A DNA stretch of 24,666 bases from Nitrospinota bacterium (GCA_016212295.1 JACRGO010000020.1:1-24666); one strand, 5' to 3'; positions 10,819-19,040 are shown, counted from the first letter of the stretch. Made by a program: numbers and translations. Notes: generated by a model from the letters alone, not told the origin.

Positions 10819-10864
10819 TTTCGACGTTCGACGTTCAATGTTGGATGTTCGATGTTCAATTCTT
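10819..10864. repeat. Low-complexity TTCGA(C/T)GTTC repeats
   Basis: Iterated words TTCGACGTTCGACGTTCAATG and TTGGATGTTCGATGTTCAATTC fill the gap after the helicase gene. The family resembles the direct repeats at 21013-21043. No gene is seen between 10741 and 11010. A second short iteration, ATCTGAAATCTGAAATTTCAAAT, lies just before the glycosyltransferase gene (about 10964-10986). Confidence 0.5.
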
Positions 10865-11010
10865 TAAAGTCCGACCGAAGGGCGTTAAGTTCTCCATCTC
10901 TGCCAAGGAAAATTTAACAGGGATAGACAGTATGCACAGGATATTTTTTTTATATTCTTCCAATCTGAAATCTGAAATTTCAAATATCTTTGGATAGTCT
11001 TTATAAAACC

Positions 11011-12084
11011 TTGAAACGCATCCTCTATTATATAAGCGGGCACGGATTCGGCCACGCCGTCCGCTCGGCCCAGGTGGTTAGGGAACTTTTCCAGCGCGGC
11101 GTCCAGTGCGAAATCCTGTCCTCCGCCCCCCGATACATATTTGATTGCAATCTGCGGGACGTCCCGTTCCGTTACCATTACCTGGAAAGCGATATCGGGG
11201 TCAGGCAGCGCGGAAGCCTGGAACTCGACCTGCAGGCCACCATCCAGGGATGGTCGGAATGCCTGGCCGGGGAAAAAGACTGGATGGAGGCCCAACTGCG
11301 GCTTGCGCGGGACATTAAACCTGAGGCCATAGCGGGCGACATCACGCCCTTTGCCTTTCCACTGGCCCGCCGGGCCGGGCTTCCCTCCTTTTTGTTGGCG
11401 TCCTTTACCTGGGATTGGATACTGGATTTTTACAAGGACGACGCGGCGGCCTTCGGGGAAATCTCCGCCCGCCTCAGGGAGCGCTATCTACTGGCGGACC
11501 AGTTGATATACACGCCTCTGTCCTTCGGGCTGCCGCCGGTGAAGAAGATGCGCCCTGTGCCGCTGATCGGGAAGCGGTCCGCTTTTCCCAGGGAAGAACT
11601 GCGCGGCAGGCTGAAGCTGGACAGCCGCCCGGCTTTTCTGATTTCCTTCGGCGGTTTCGGGTTGAGGGAGATGGAAAAATTGGGTCTTGATGGGATGAAG
11701 GATTTTCAATTCATCTTCCTGTCAGGGAAAGACAAGAGGGACGGGAATTTGGTTTTCTTTTCCGACCGCTCAACGGCGCATGAGGACCTGGTGGCGGCCA
11801 GCGACGCGGTCATCACAAAGCCTGGATACGGGATATCGGCCGAGGCAATTTTGAATGCGACGCCGATGATATACACCTCTCGCGGCAAATTCGCGGAATA
11901 CGGACCCTTGGTGGAAGATCTGAAAAGGTACATACCGGCAAGCTATATTTCCCATGAGGAACTTTTCAATGGCGGCCTTAAACCTTATCTGGAGCGTCCT
12001 CCCCGATTTTCCGGTGGATTACTGACGGACCCTGGAACAGGCGCCGGTGAGGCAGCGGAAATTATAGTTGGAGGAATTGTTTGA
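11011..12084 (+). CDS. Glycosyltransferase-like protein (GT-B fold)
   Basis: About 357 residues. The N-terminus KRILYYISGHGFGHAVRSAQVVREL matches the glycine-rich loop of UDP-sugar glycosyltransferases of the MurG/family 28 type, and especially the N-terminal domain of plant L-arabinokinase (ARA1), as far as I recall that family. The C-terminal domain has LISFGGFG, then DLVAASDAVITKPGYGISAEAILNATPMIYTSRG, the classical donor-nucleotide-sugar site. Acceptor and donor are unknown; cell-envelope sugar metabolism is a guess. No ATG is available: TTG 11011 gives the family-like MKRILYY start, while TTG 10990 adds 7 residues. Neither has a visible ribosome site. The next gene is convergent (minus strand, ending 12175). 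Confidence 0.8.
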   Translation: MKRILYYISGHGFGHAVRSAQVVRELFQRGVQCEILSSAPRYIFDCNLRDVPFRYHYLESDIGVRQRGSLELDLQATIQGWSECLAGEKDWMEAQLRLARDIKPEAIAGDITPFAFPLARRAGLPSFLLASFTWDWILDFYKDDAAAFGEISARLRERYLLADQLIYTPLSFGLPPVKKMRPVPLIGKRSAFPREELRGRLKLDSRPAFLISFGGFGLREMEKLGLDGMKDFQFIFLSGKDKRDGNLVFFSDRSTAHEDLVAASDAVITKPGYGISAEAILNATPMIYTSRGKFAEYGPLVEDLKRYIPASYISHEELFNGGLKPYLERPPRFSGGLLTDPGTGAGEAAEIIVGGIV

Positions 12085-12174
12085 AATTGGTCCTCACACG
12101 AAGGCTCAAAGGGATAAAGGGATAAAAAACCAGGATTATCTTCTCTCGTTGCCAGGGAGGACGCTTTTAACCCG

Positions 12175-13044
12175 CTATAACCCAACCAACTCATCCAGCT
12201 TCAGCTCGAAAAGCTTCATCATGCGCCTAGTGATTTCCCCGGGATGTCCGTCTCCAACCGGCCTTCCGCTGATTCTGGTTACTGGAAGGATATTCTTCGT
12301 GGTGCTGGAAACGAAAGCCTCTTCCGCCAGGGCCAGGTCTTCCGGCAAGTATCTCCCCTCTTCGTAAGGGACGCCGTTCTCTTCCGCCACTATGAGGATA
12401 TTGCGCCGCGTCACCCCTTGAAGGATTCCAACCTCCAGTGAGGGCGTCTTAATGGTGCCGTCCGAAACGAAGAAAAAATTACTCGTGGTGCACTCCGATA
12501 TAAAGCCGTCGTGGCTGAGCATCAGGCCGTCATGGGCGCCTTCCCGCACCGCCTCGGCAATGGCCAGCACATTGTTCAGGTAGTTGCCGGTCTTGAGTCC
12601 AGGACTCAGCGCCTCCGGGATGTTTCGCCGGACGGTTGATACAATCAACTCAATCCCCCTGGAGTAAAATTCCTCCGGATATTCAATGGCCTTCCTTGCG
12701 AAGATGATCAGTTGGGGCTTGAGGCACGAGGAGGGGTCGATATTGAGGTCCCCCACTCCCCTGGTGATGATGATCCTTATGTATGTGTCCTCATTCTTGG
12801 CCGCGGCGGCTGTTCTCTTTATTTCCCCTTCCAGTTCCTCAAAGCCATAAGGGACAACCAGATTAATGCCCTTGGCGGAATTGAACAGCCGCTCCAAATG
12901 CTCCCGCACCGTGTAAAACCTGCCCTTGCGCGTGGAGAGCACCTCGTACACGCTGTCCCCGAAGAGCAGGCCGTGGTCAAAGACGGAGATAACAGCCTTC
13001 TCCGGTGGAAATAAATTTCCGTTGATATTCACTATTTCACTCAT
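12175..13044 (-). CDS. Class IV PLP aminotransferase (BCAT/D-amino acid transaminase type)
   Basis: A 289-residue fold-type IV aminotransferase. The PLP lysine is Lys151 in LKTGNYLNNVLA; FDHGLLFGDSVYEVL (about 22-36) and SECTTSNFFFV (Glu184) are family blocks, and GVTRRNILIVAEENGV precedes the last domain. Sequence alone does not separate branched-chain aminotransferase (IlvE) from D-alanine transaminase or aminodeoxychorismate lyase; the RGVGD segment and overall layout lean towards the first two. It begins 3 bases after the creatininase-family stop, with GAGGG about 8 bases before the ATG inside that gene, so the two form an operon and may act on related substrates. Confidence 0.9.
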   Translation of the reverse strand: MSEIVNINGNLFPPEKAVISVFDHGLLFGDSVYEVLSTRKGRFYTVREHLERLFNSAKGINLVVPYGFEELEGEIKRTAAAAKNEDTYIRIIITRGVGDLNIDPSSCLKPQLIIFARKAIEYPEEFYSRGIELIVSTVRRNIPEALSPGLKTGNYLNNVLAIAEAVREGAHDGLMLSHDGFISECTTSNFFFVSDGTIKTPSLEVGILQGVTRRNILIVAEENGVPYEEGRYLPEDLALAEEAFVSSTTKNILPVTRISGRPVGDGHPGEITRRMMKLFELKLDELVGL

Positions 13045-13047
13045 GTC

Positions 13048-13767
13048 TCAACCCTCGAACTCGCTGATCTCTCGGATTATGCGGACCATTTCCTTTACCG
13101 CCATGCCTAACAATTTTTTTCCCTTTTCGGGCGACGCCTTCCCTGGGTCGCCCCAGACCCCTCCTGGCCAATACTTCAATTTGTCCCTTGTGATGAAATA
13201 GGATATCCTTTGAGGATATTCCTCCGGAGCCCGGCCCTTCACAAGCTCCGGACGCAGAAAGAGCATGCCTGAGGTTTCCCCCTCGCCGGCGTGGGAGTCG
13301 TTGGCTGTCTCAATGATCTCGCCATATCCTTTTTCTAGGAGATCATAAACGGACAGCACGGCCAGGTTCAATTCCGGGAGGTCCTTGACCGCTTCCTCGC
13401 CTACCTCCTTCAAGGCGGACATGTGAAGTCCTCCCGCGTGGCCTGAGAAGAGGATGATATTTCTGAAACCCTTTGAGTGGAAGGAGAGGATCAGGTTTCC
13501 AACCAATAAACGCAAGGCGTCAGCAGTGATTGAGAAGGTGCCTGGATGGTCATAGGTGCTGGTGCAGACCCCGTAATGGACCGGAGGGGCGACGAACACA
13601 GCCGTTTCTTTGGACGCCATCCTGGCGACTTCCAAGGCATGATAAGTGTCCGTGCCCAAGGGAAGATGGGTCCCGTGCTCCTCCACTGTCCCGAAGGGGA
13701 CAATCACGGTTTGGGTCTTCTTCAACCCGTCTTGAAGTTCCACCATTGTTATTTCATCTAAATTCAT
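13048..13767 (-). CDS. Creatininase-family amidohydrolase
   Basis: A 239-residue member of the creatininase/MftE/FAPy-deformylase family of metal-dependent amide hydrolases. Metal-ligand blocks are intact: EEHGTHLPLGTDT (Glu29, His31, Asp40), SGHAGG (His110) and DSHAGEGETS (His159 to Glu164). The family includes creatininase, mycofactocin peptidase MftE and formamide deformylases of F420/riboflavin synthesis, so the substrate is open. True creatinine breakdown is unlikely without creatinase nearby, and no mycofactocin genes are visible. The class IV aminotransferase follows after 3 bases, suggesting that the product or substrate is an amino compound. Confidence 0.88.
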   Translation of the reverse strand: MNLDEITMVELQDGLKKTQTVIVPFGTVEEHGTHLPLGTDTYHALEVARMASKETAVFVAPPVHYGVCTSTYDHPGTFSITADALRLLVGNLILSFHSKGFRNIILFSGHAGGLHMSALKEVGEEAVKDLPELNLAVLSVYDLLEKGYGEIIETANDSHAGEGETSGMLFLRPELVKGRAPEEYPQRISYFITRDKLKYWPGGVWGDPGKASPEKGKKLLGMAVKEMVRIIREISEFEG

Positions 13768-13816
13768 TTCAAGCCTTCCTTTGGATTATCGCCAAAATAA
13801 GCAAGAGTTTTTAAAT

Positions 13817-13940
13817 TTGAAAACCCAAATAACAAGCATCAAATCACAAATAAGCTCCAAAAACAAAATATCAAACGGAAATCATTGACACTTGGAGCTT
13901 TGAGTTTATTTGAAATTTGTGGATTGAGCATTGGGATTTA
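13817..13940. repeat. Imperfect inverted repeat, about 48-bp arms
   Basis: The left arm (AAATTTGAAAACCCAAATAACAAGCATC...GCTCCAA) and right arm (TTGGAGCTTTGAG...GCATTGGGATTT) are imperfect reverse complements; the innermost GCTCCAA/TTGGAGC is exact. It occupies most of the gap between the creatininase gene and the FmdB-like gene, an AT-rich stretch with no coding sense. Confidence 0.55.
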
Positions 13941-14004
13941 GCTTAACGGTCCAATTTTTTTTGGCTCCGGTCTATAGGACTGGTCTGGATTTGAGGCTTG
14001 GCCC

Positions 14005-14499
14005 CTATAGATCATAAAGGGTTTCATCCACCCTGGGCCCGGATTTCCTGACACCCTTTTTTCCTCCGGCTCCCGGGAGAAACAGGTCCTCGCCGCCCAT
14101 CAGGTCCCCCATCTCCGCTTCAATGGCGTCAGGGTTCTCGCCTCGTTCCAATCGGCTCAGGGCCTCTTCCATCTTGGGTCCCATGGAAAGGCCCGTGGCC
14201 TCCGTGAGTTTTCTCATCAGCGCGGCGGCCTGGCGCGGATCATCCTCGCTTATTTTTTCCGCCTCCCCGGCAAGCATGGCCATGGCTTTTTCCATTTTGG
14301 CCTCGTCCATTGGGAGGCCGCCGCCTGCGTCTGATTCCCCTTCCTTTCTACCGGAGATCGCGGCGAACATGGACACCCGGCGTTCCAGCCGCGCGTTCGC
14401 GCACTTTGGACAGGAAGGGATTTTTTCCGTGTTCACGGACCTTGAAAAAAATTTATAGATGGTGTCGCATCCGGTGCAAAAAAATTCGTATATGGGCAT
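14005..14499 (-). CDS. FmdB-type zinc ribbon protein
   Basis: A 164-residue protein starting MPIYEFFCTGC, the hallmark of the FmdB/CxxC regulatory family. A zinc ribbon uses Cys8-X2-Cys11 and Cys30-X2-Cys33. The remainder is a long acidic, helical, Gly-rich segment (residues about 45-164) with a basic end, longer than the usual 70-110-residue relatives. The family was first named from a regulator of formamidase, but its biochemical role is not settled. It lies 77 bases downstream of the DUF374 acyltransferase gene on the same strand, so it may share its transcript. Ribosome site is weak (TGAG just before the ATG). Confidence 0.85.
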   Translation of the reverse strand: MPIYEFFCTGCDTIYKFFSRSVNTEKIPSCPKCANARLERRVSMFAAISGRKEGESDAGGGLPMDEAKMEKAMAMLAGEAEKISEDDPRQAAALMRKLTEATGLSMGPKMEEALSRLERGENPDAIEAEMGDLMGGEDLFLPGAGGKKGVRKSGPRVDETLYDL

Positions 14500-14576
14500 G
14501 AGCTCATTTTATAAAAATTCGTGCATAAAAACCAATGAAGCATTTAAATGGTCCATTCTTCGCGGAGTTCGCTAAG

Positions 14577-15221
14577 CTAATCCTCGTCCGCTTCGAAGGT
14601 GATACGGTTCAGTCTTTTTTCCAGTTCCACCCGCATTTCCTCTTCCTCATTGGCCGTGATTTTCCTTGGGACGACGACAGGACAGCCGTAAACCACCTTT
14701 ACCTTGGCGAAAGGATAGGGAAGAATAAAGCGGTCCCAGCTCCTGAAGACAAATTTTGCCGGCGTCCCATAAGTGATGGGAAGAAGGGTAGCTCCGGACA
14801 AGGCCGCGAGGCGGACGATCCCCTTCTGGGCCTGAAAGACAGGGCCGCGAGAGCCGTCGCCGATTATTCCTATGGAGCCGCCTTTCTTCAGTATCCTGAT
14901 CAATCGCCGCAACGCCCTGGCCCCCTCCTTGTATCCGGAGCCCCTCACCGTGGAAAATCCGAAGAGTCTTGAAGTCCTGGCAACTATCTCACCGTCCTTG
15001 CTCGGACTCACCAGAATGGTATGCCTGCCGAGAAAGCGGTAGAAGTAAGGAAAAAAAAGCATTCTTCCGTGCCAGAACACATAGATGACGGGCCTTTTTT
15101 TTTCCTCCAGTTCCTTTTCGCTTTCCCGTCCCGCAACCTTGACTCGCAAGGTGGAGCACAGAAGATAAATAAAGAGGAAGGCGATCCAGGGCAGGAATTT
15201 TTTAAAGAGAAGGTCTTTCAT
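14577..15221 (-). CDS. DUF374 lysophospholipid acyltransferase-like protein
   Basis: A 214-residue membrane-associated acyltransferase-fold protein. One N-terminal hydrophobic helix (about residues 9-24, LPWIAFLFIYLLCSTL) is followed by the DUF374 blocks: VFWHGRML, SPSKDGEIVARTSRLFGFSTVRGS, GDGSRGPVFQAQKGIVRLAALSGATLLPI. The HGRM and GDGSRGP segments stand in for the HX4D-like catalytic region of glycerolipid/lipid A acyltransferases. DUF374 proteins are often next to lipid A/KDO genes, so an inner-leaflet role in LPS lipid assembly is plausible but unproven. The start ATG 15221 has no recognisable ribosome site. Confidence 0.88.
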   Translation of the reverse strand: MKDLLFKKFLPWIAFLFIYLLCSTLRVKVAGRESEKELEEKKRPVIYVFWHGRMLFFPYFYRFLGRHTILVSPSKDGEIVARTSRLFGFSTVRGSGYKEGARALRRLIRILKKGGSIGIIGDGSRGPVFQAQKGIVRLAALSGATLLPITYGTPAKFVFRSWDRFILPYPFAKVKVVYGCPVVVPRKITANEEEEMRVELEKRLNRITFEADED

Positions 15222-15565
15222 GGATTATTTGAACATGCAAGAATCTATTGCTACATTATTGCAAACGAGGGGTTTTTAGTCAAAACGGCGGACCACAGGG
15301 AATGGACCGCGGTTTCAGGCTCAGGAAATTCAAGGCCGTTTTGGGATAAAATAAAGAGAGCGTTACAAAATCACGGATTACACCGATTGAACGGATTTTT
15401 TAAAAAATAGGAGTTGTTAATCATGCATGGTCTTTGTGTTTCCTTGTGACTTTGTGTCTTAGTGGCAAAAAAAATTATAGACACAAAGGCACGAATACAC
15501 TAAGGTTAACTAAGTTTAAAAGGCCGCGCTGTGTTTCGCGCGCAATCCATAACATTCGATAGTCC
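15222..15565. other. Divergent intergenic stretch with repeats
   Basis: No gene seen. It lies between the divergent DUF374 and amidohydrolase genes and should hold both promoters, though no clear boxes stand out. It contains the common TCACGGATTACACCGATTGAACGGATT repeat words (15370-15397) and a perfect 10-bp hairpin, CTTTGTGTCT (15450-15459) pairing with AGACACAAAG (15479-15488), belonging to the widely dispersed ACAAAGACACAAAG repeat type. Confidence 0.5.
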
Positions 15566-16786
15566 ATGCAATCCTCTAATTTAAAAATCCTTTCCGCTGA
15601 CTGGGTCATTCCAGTCAAGGGAGACCCCATTCCCGGCGGCGCGGTGGCCATTGAGTCAGGGCGCATCCGGTTTGCCGGGCCTTCCCAGGAGGCGGCGGCG
15701 CTTTTCCCTGGCGCGCGTACAACGCGCCTTCCAGGAAAGACGGTCCTTCCCGGACTGGTCAACGCCCACTGCCATCTCGACAATTGTTTCCTCGCGGACA
15801 AACTCTCCCTTTCCCCTGAGGAGACCTTTTTCGATTGGATAGCCAAGGTGATATCCGAGCAGGCAAGGCATTCCCTGGAGACAAAAAAACAAGCTGCCTT
15901 GCATGGAATATCTCAATTAATAAAGTCAGGGACCGCCGCCGTAGGGGACATAACCCATGATCCATTTACAGTGCTTGCCCTTGAAGAAGCAGGGCTTGAG
16001 GCCGTGTTTTTTCATGAGGCAATTGGGTTTCTGTCAGAAGAAGCGGAAAGGATTCATGAGGAAAAGCTGGAAGCCATAACCGCCTTGAAAAAAACTTCCA
16101 AATCAGAACATTTTATCTCGCCTCATTCCCCATATTCCGTTTCCAGGGACCTCTTGGAAAAAATAGCAAGCCGCCGTTCCAGGGTGAGTTTTCATCTGGC
16201 GGAGTCCAGGGACGAGGTGGAATTCCTGAAAGAGGGGCGCCCGAAAATGGAGGCCATTTTAAAGTCGATGGGAAAGTGGGACCCGCACTGGAAACCGCCG
16301 GGTATCTCACCTGTCCGGTACTTCAATGAAATCGGCTTGCTCCACCCCAAGGCCGTGGCGGTCCACATGGCTTGGGTGGAGGAAAGGGATTACCCGGTCC
16401 TGGAGCAGGCCAAGCCCAATATCTGCCTTTGTATCAGGAGCAATGAAAGGTTGAGGAACGGCTTGCCGCCGGTCCATGATTACCTGGGCATGGGGATGAA
16501 CCTCTGTCTGGGAACGGACGGTTTAGGGAGCAACGATGATCTTTCCATCCTGAATGAAATGAGGTATGTCAAGAAGAGGTTTCCGGACTTGAAGGATGAG
16601 GCAATCGTGAGAATGGGGACAATGGGAGGGGCGGCAGCCTTGGGCCTGGAAGAAAAATTCGGCGCCCTGGAGCCCGGAAAGAGCAGCCGACTTGCCGTGG
16701 TTGACAGCGGAGAAAACGCGGGCGACCCCTACTCTTTTTTAGTTAATAAAACACCGTGTCTTTTTCATCCGGGGCGGTCCCGCTGA
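15566..16786 (+). CDS. Amidohydrolase (aminofutalosine/SAH deaminase type)
   Basis: A 406-residue metal-dependent deaminase of the MtaD/MqnX/chlorohydrolase group. Metal and catalytic residues are in place: NAHCHLD (His68, His70), FHLAES (His210, Glu213), His267 in HMAWV, and LGTDGLGSNDDLSILNEM (Asp318). RSNERLRNGLPPV is the block used in this group for ligand carboxylate or ribose contact. Candidate substrates are 6-amino-6-deoxyfutalosine (menaquinone synthesis), S-adenosylhomocysteine or 5'-methylthioadenosine; the choice cannot be made by eye. The C-terminus is odd: after YSFLVN it ends in KTPCLFHPGRSR, inside a 44-base tail-to-tail overlap with the PilZ gene, and seems to lack the last beta-sandwich strand. 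No ribosome site is apparent before ATG 15566. Confidence 0.88.
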   Translation: MQSSNLKILSADWVIPVKGDPIPGGAVAIESGRIRFAGPSQEAAALFPGARTTRLPGKTVLPGLVNAHCHLDNCFLADKLSLSPEETFFDWIAKVISEQARHSLETKKQAALHGISQLIKSGTAAVGDITHDPFTVLALEEAGLEAVFFHEAIGFLSEEAERIHEEKLEAITALKKTSKSEHFISPHSPYSVSRDLLEKIASRRSRVSFHLAESRDEVEFLKEGRPKMEAILKSMGKWDPHWKPPGISPVRYFNEIGLLHPKAVAVHMAWVEERDYPVLEQAKPNICLCIRSNERLRNGLPPVHDYLGMGMNLCLGTDGLGSNDDLSILNEMRYVKKRFPDLKDEAIVRMGTMGGAAALGLEEKFGALEPGKSSRLAVVDSGENAGDPYSFLVNKTPCLFHPGRSR

Positions 16787-17447
16787 GGTTGGACTGTTCT
16801 TCCCTCCTGATCTTGTCCCACTGCTTAAAGCAATATTCCAGGAAATTTTGAATCATTTTCTTTTTTTCATAAGGGAGATCAATGAACTCACACCCGTATA
16901 AATAGGGAAACTCAATGCTCTTCAACTCGACTCTCTTGTTCTTTACCTTGGCCCGGATTCCGGTAAACTTCTGTCCTGTGAAGAATTCAAAATCAAAGCT
17001 GACGGTCTGCTCCAATGATAAGGACTTATTAGTGGAAAATTGCAGCCCGGCGTATGTGATGTCCCAAATCATGCCTTTCTCCAGACGGTTGTCTATGGTG
17101 ACCAAAGTGGAGACCGCTGTCTTGGTGGGACGGTATTTTTTCAGTGATATTTCGTTGGCGACGGTTTTAGGGTATTCAATGACATAAATCTCCATCGGCC
17201 TTTTCAGGGTGGCGAGCGTGATGGAGGAAAAGGTAATGGCCATTCCCTCGCTTACGTAACGGATGCTGCATCTGCCATCAGGGATTACACGGGCCAGTTT
17301 ATGGTCCGCCTCCGTGGGGTGGTCCAATACTATATATTGGCCCGTTTTCCACCCTCTGACCTGAAGGTTAAAATATTTTGGATAAGGCGGTATCTTGGCC
17401 ACGACAGGCAATCCATATTTTAAATATAATTTGACTGATGGAGGCAA
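16743..17447 (-). CDS. PilZ domain protein, YcgR-like layout
   Basis: A 234-residue protein with an N-terminal YcgR-N-like beta domain (about 15-110) and a C-terminal PilZ domain (about 115-210). PilZ domains bind cyclic di-GMP through RXXXR and (D/N)XSXXG. Here the first is degenerate (KKYRPTKTAV, one Arg only) and the second is DITYAG, with Thr for Ser. Binding may therefore be weak or lost. YcgR-type proteins couple c-di-GMP to motility or surface behaviour, but no flagellar gene is near. The start is TTG 17447 with AAAGGAG seven bases upstream. Its 3' end overlaps the amidohydrolase gene by 44 bases tail to tail. Confidence 0.8.
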   Translation of the reverse strand: MPPSVKLYLKYGLPVVAKIPPYPKYFNLQVRGWKTGQYIVLDHPTEADHKLARVIPDGRCSIRYVSEGMAITFSSITLATLKRPMEIYVIEYPKTVANEISLKKYRPTKTAVSTLVTIDNRLEKGMIWDITYAGLQFSTNKSLSLEQTVSFDFEFFTGQKFTGIRAKVKNKRVELKSIEFPYLYGCEFIDLPYEKKKMIQNFLEYCFKQWDKIRREEQSNLSGTAPDEKDTVFY

Positions 17448-17616
17448 GCTTCAACTCCTTTCAAAAACAAAAGGCCCGCTTAAAAGGGGGATGTAAAGAT
17501 GCATTTAACGGCGGCTATAATATTCCGCTGAATAGCTACAAACCATTTTACCTTCTTTTACCACACCCGGCAATCAAAAACTGCTCCATTTGCCTGGTCT
17601 TTTTGATAAATCACGA

Positions 17617-17646
17617 TTGATCCTCCTGCGTGTTAGCTGGTATAAT
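17617..17646 (+). promoter_or_regulatory. Likely sigma-70 promoter with extended -10 for rubredoxin
   Basis: TTGATC (17617-17622), an 18-base spacer, then TATAAT (17641-17646) preceded by TGG, an extended -10. The expected start near 17653 leaves a leader of roughly 40 bases with AGGAGGT (17678-17684) six bases before the rubredoxin ATG. Confidence 0.7.
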
Positions 17647-17690
17647 AAAAAAAATCAACACTGAAATTTAAACTTTTAGGAGGTATTTTC

Positions 17691-17852
17691 ATGGGGAAAT
17701 GGATATGTAATGTTTGTGGATGGGTTTATGATCCGGCTATCGGCGATCCTGACGGCGGCGTTGAGCCGGGGACCTCTTTTGAAGACATTCCAGAAGATTG
17801 GGTTTGCCCGGCCTGCGGGGTGGGCAAGGACGATTTCAAAAAAGTATCATAG
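17691..17852 (+). CDS. Rubredoxin
   Basis: A 53-residue one-iron electron carrier of the cytoplasm. Cys6-X2-Cys9 ([12 protein letters not shown]) and Cys39-X2-Cys42 ([13 protein letters not shown]) bind the iron, and the conserved [20 protein letters not shown] core lies between, exactly the length of classical rubredoxins. In anaerobes and microaerophiles it feeds oxygen- and superoxide-detoxifying enzymes (rubrerythrin, rubredoxin:oxygen oxidoreductase), none of which is in this window. A strong AGGAGGT ribosome site and extended -10 promoter precede it, suggesting good expression from its own transcript. It is a complete gene despite its size. Confidence 0.97.
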   Translation: MGKWICNVCGWVYDPAIGDPDGGVEPGTSFEDIPEDWVCPACGVGKDDFKKVS

Positions 17853-18273
17853 AGAGCCGCGCATGCTCCAATAAACGTTTGAAAATTTGCGCGAATAGCG
17901 CTTCCACTGAAATTCCCCCTTTTCGCTCCAGTCCGGCAAAATGACCGTTACCTTGGAATACACAGGCATTTTGCAATCCCTCTCTTCCGGCTACGGCCAG
18001 GATGTTTCAGCATTGGCTTGGATGGGGAAAAATTTTTGATGGTAACCACGGCCACTGATTTGACTGATTAAGCGCGGTCCTCAATTTGTTGAACGTAATA
18101 ACATTAAAACCGGAAAATTTATGTTGTAAAGGGGCGTGTTATTGATGTATTATCTTCTAAAATCGAGGGAGCACTACTAATAAGGAAGGGGGGATGAGGC
18201 GCAAAAAACATTTAAACCGTGAATTTATTTAAATTTTTTGCATGTCTTACATCTACTAAAGGGGAAACTGAAT
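17853..18273 (+). other. Intergenic stretch between rubredoxin and the OmpA lipoprotein
   Basis: No recognised gene. A 32-codon frame (17941-18039) exists without a ribosome site or family resemblance and is not called. The last 120 bases are AT-rich with several A/T runs and probably contain the lipoprotein promoter, but no well-spaced -35/-10 pair could be singled out. GGGG at 18261-18264 is the likely ribosome site of the next gene. Confidence 0.45.
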
Positions 18274-18999
18274 ATGAAAATTAAGGGTTTATGCTTGATG
18301 TCAGTACTTTTGCTGGGAGGCTTTTTCTCAGGTTGTACCTTGAAGTTCAAGGAAGCCTTAAATGAAGCCAACCAAGCCATAGAGGGGGCCCGTTCATCCG
18401 GGGCCGATAAAAAATGTCCGGAAGCCTTTCAAAAAGCGGTCAGCACGAGAGACGCCGCGACAAGGACCTACGTAGGATGCGATACCCCGGAAGGCATAAA
18501 GCTGGCGAAACAGGCCAAGGACATGGCTAAGGGCCTCTGCCCGCAGCCGCCCGCGCCACCAGCTCCACCACCTCCGCCACCACCGCCACCACCTCCGCCA
18601 CCACCTCCACCTCCTCCAGCGCCGGAACCGGCTCCACAGCCTAAACCTGTTACAAGGATAATCCTTGAGGGCATTAATTTCGCCAATGACAGCGCGAAAA
18701 TTGAAAGCTCTTCAACTGACACCCTTAATAGGGCCGCGAGGATTCTTAGGGAAAATCCAAGGGTGACGGTCCGCATTGAGGGCCATACGGACAACAAGGC
18801 GTCCGACGCCCACAACAAGGACCTTTCCGAACGGCGGGCCAAGGCGGTCAAGGATTATCTGGTCAAGAACCATTCAATTGATCCGAACCGCATGACGACC
18901 CAAGGCTTCGGCGAATCTTCTCCAATAGCCTCCAACGACACCAAGGAAGGCCGCGCCAAGAACAGGCGGATCGAATTCGTGATTACCGGAGGAAATTAA
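18274..18999 (+). CDS. OmpA-domain (Pal-like) lipoprotein with polyproline linker
   Basis: A 241-residue outer membrane lipoprotein. A lipoprotein signal peptide ends in the lipobox FSGC, with Cys21 as the lipidated residue. Residues about 24-85 are helical and Ala-rich (NEANQAIEGA..., EGIKLAKQAKDMAKG), followed by a Pro linker with 18 consecutive prolines (98-115). The OmpA C-terminal domain (about 128-241) carries the peptidoglycan-binding blocks EGHTDN, LSERRAKAVKDYL, TQGFGESSPIASN and GRAKNRRIEFVI. It should anchor the outer membrane to the wall, with the linker spanning the gap. ATG 18274 is chosen because a GGGG ribosome site precedes it and the signal peptide starts there; a TTG at 18238 would spoil the signal. 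A terminator follows. Confidence 0.93.
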   Translation: MKIKGLCLMSVLLLGGFFSGCTLKFKEALNEANQAIEGARSSGADKKCPEAFQKAVSTRDAATRTYVGCDTPEGIKLAKQAKDMAKGLCPQPPAPPAPPPPPPPPPPPPPPPPPPAPEPAPQPKPVTRIILEGINFANDSAKIESSSTDTLNRAARILRENPRVTVRIEGHTDNKASDAHNKDLSERRAKAVKDYLVKNHSIDPNRMTTQGFGESSPIASNDTKEGRAKNRRIEFVITGGN

Positions 19000-19040
19000 G
19001 GAAGCGGACTAACTATGTAAGGTTATTATTTGATCGAACG

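Noticed and set aside
17941-18039. 32-codon plus-strand gene between rubredoxin and the lipoprotein
   Set aside because: No ribosome site, no family resemblance, and the length is expected by chance.
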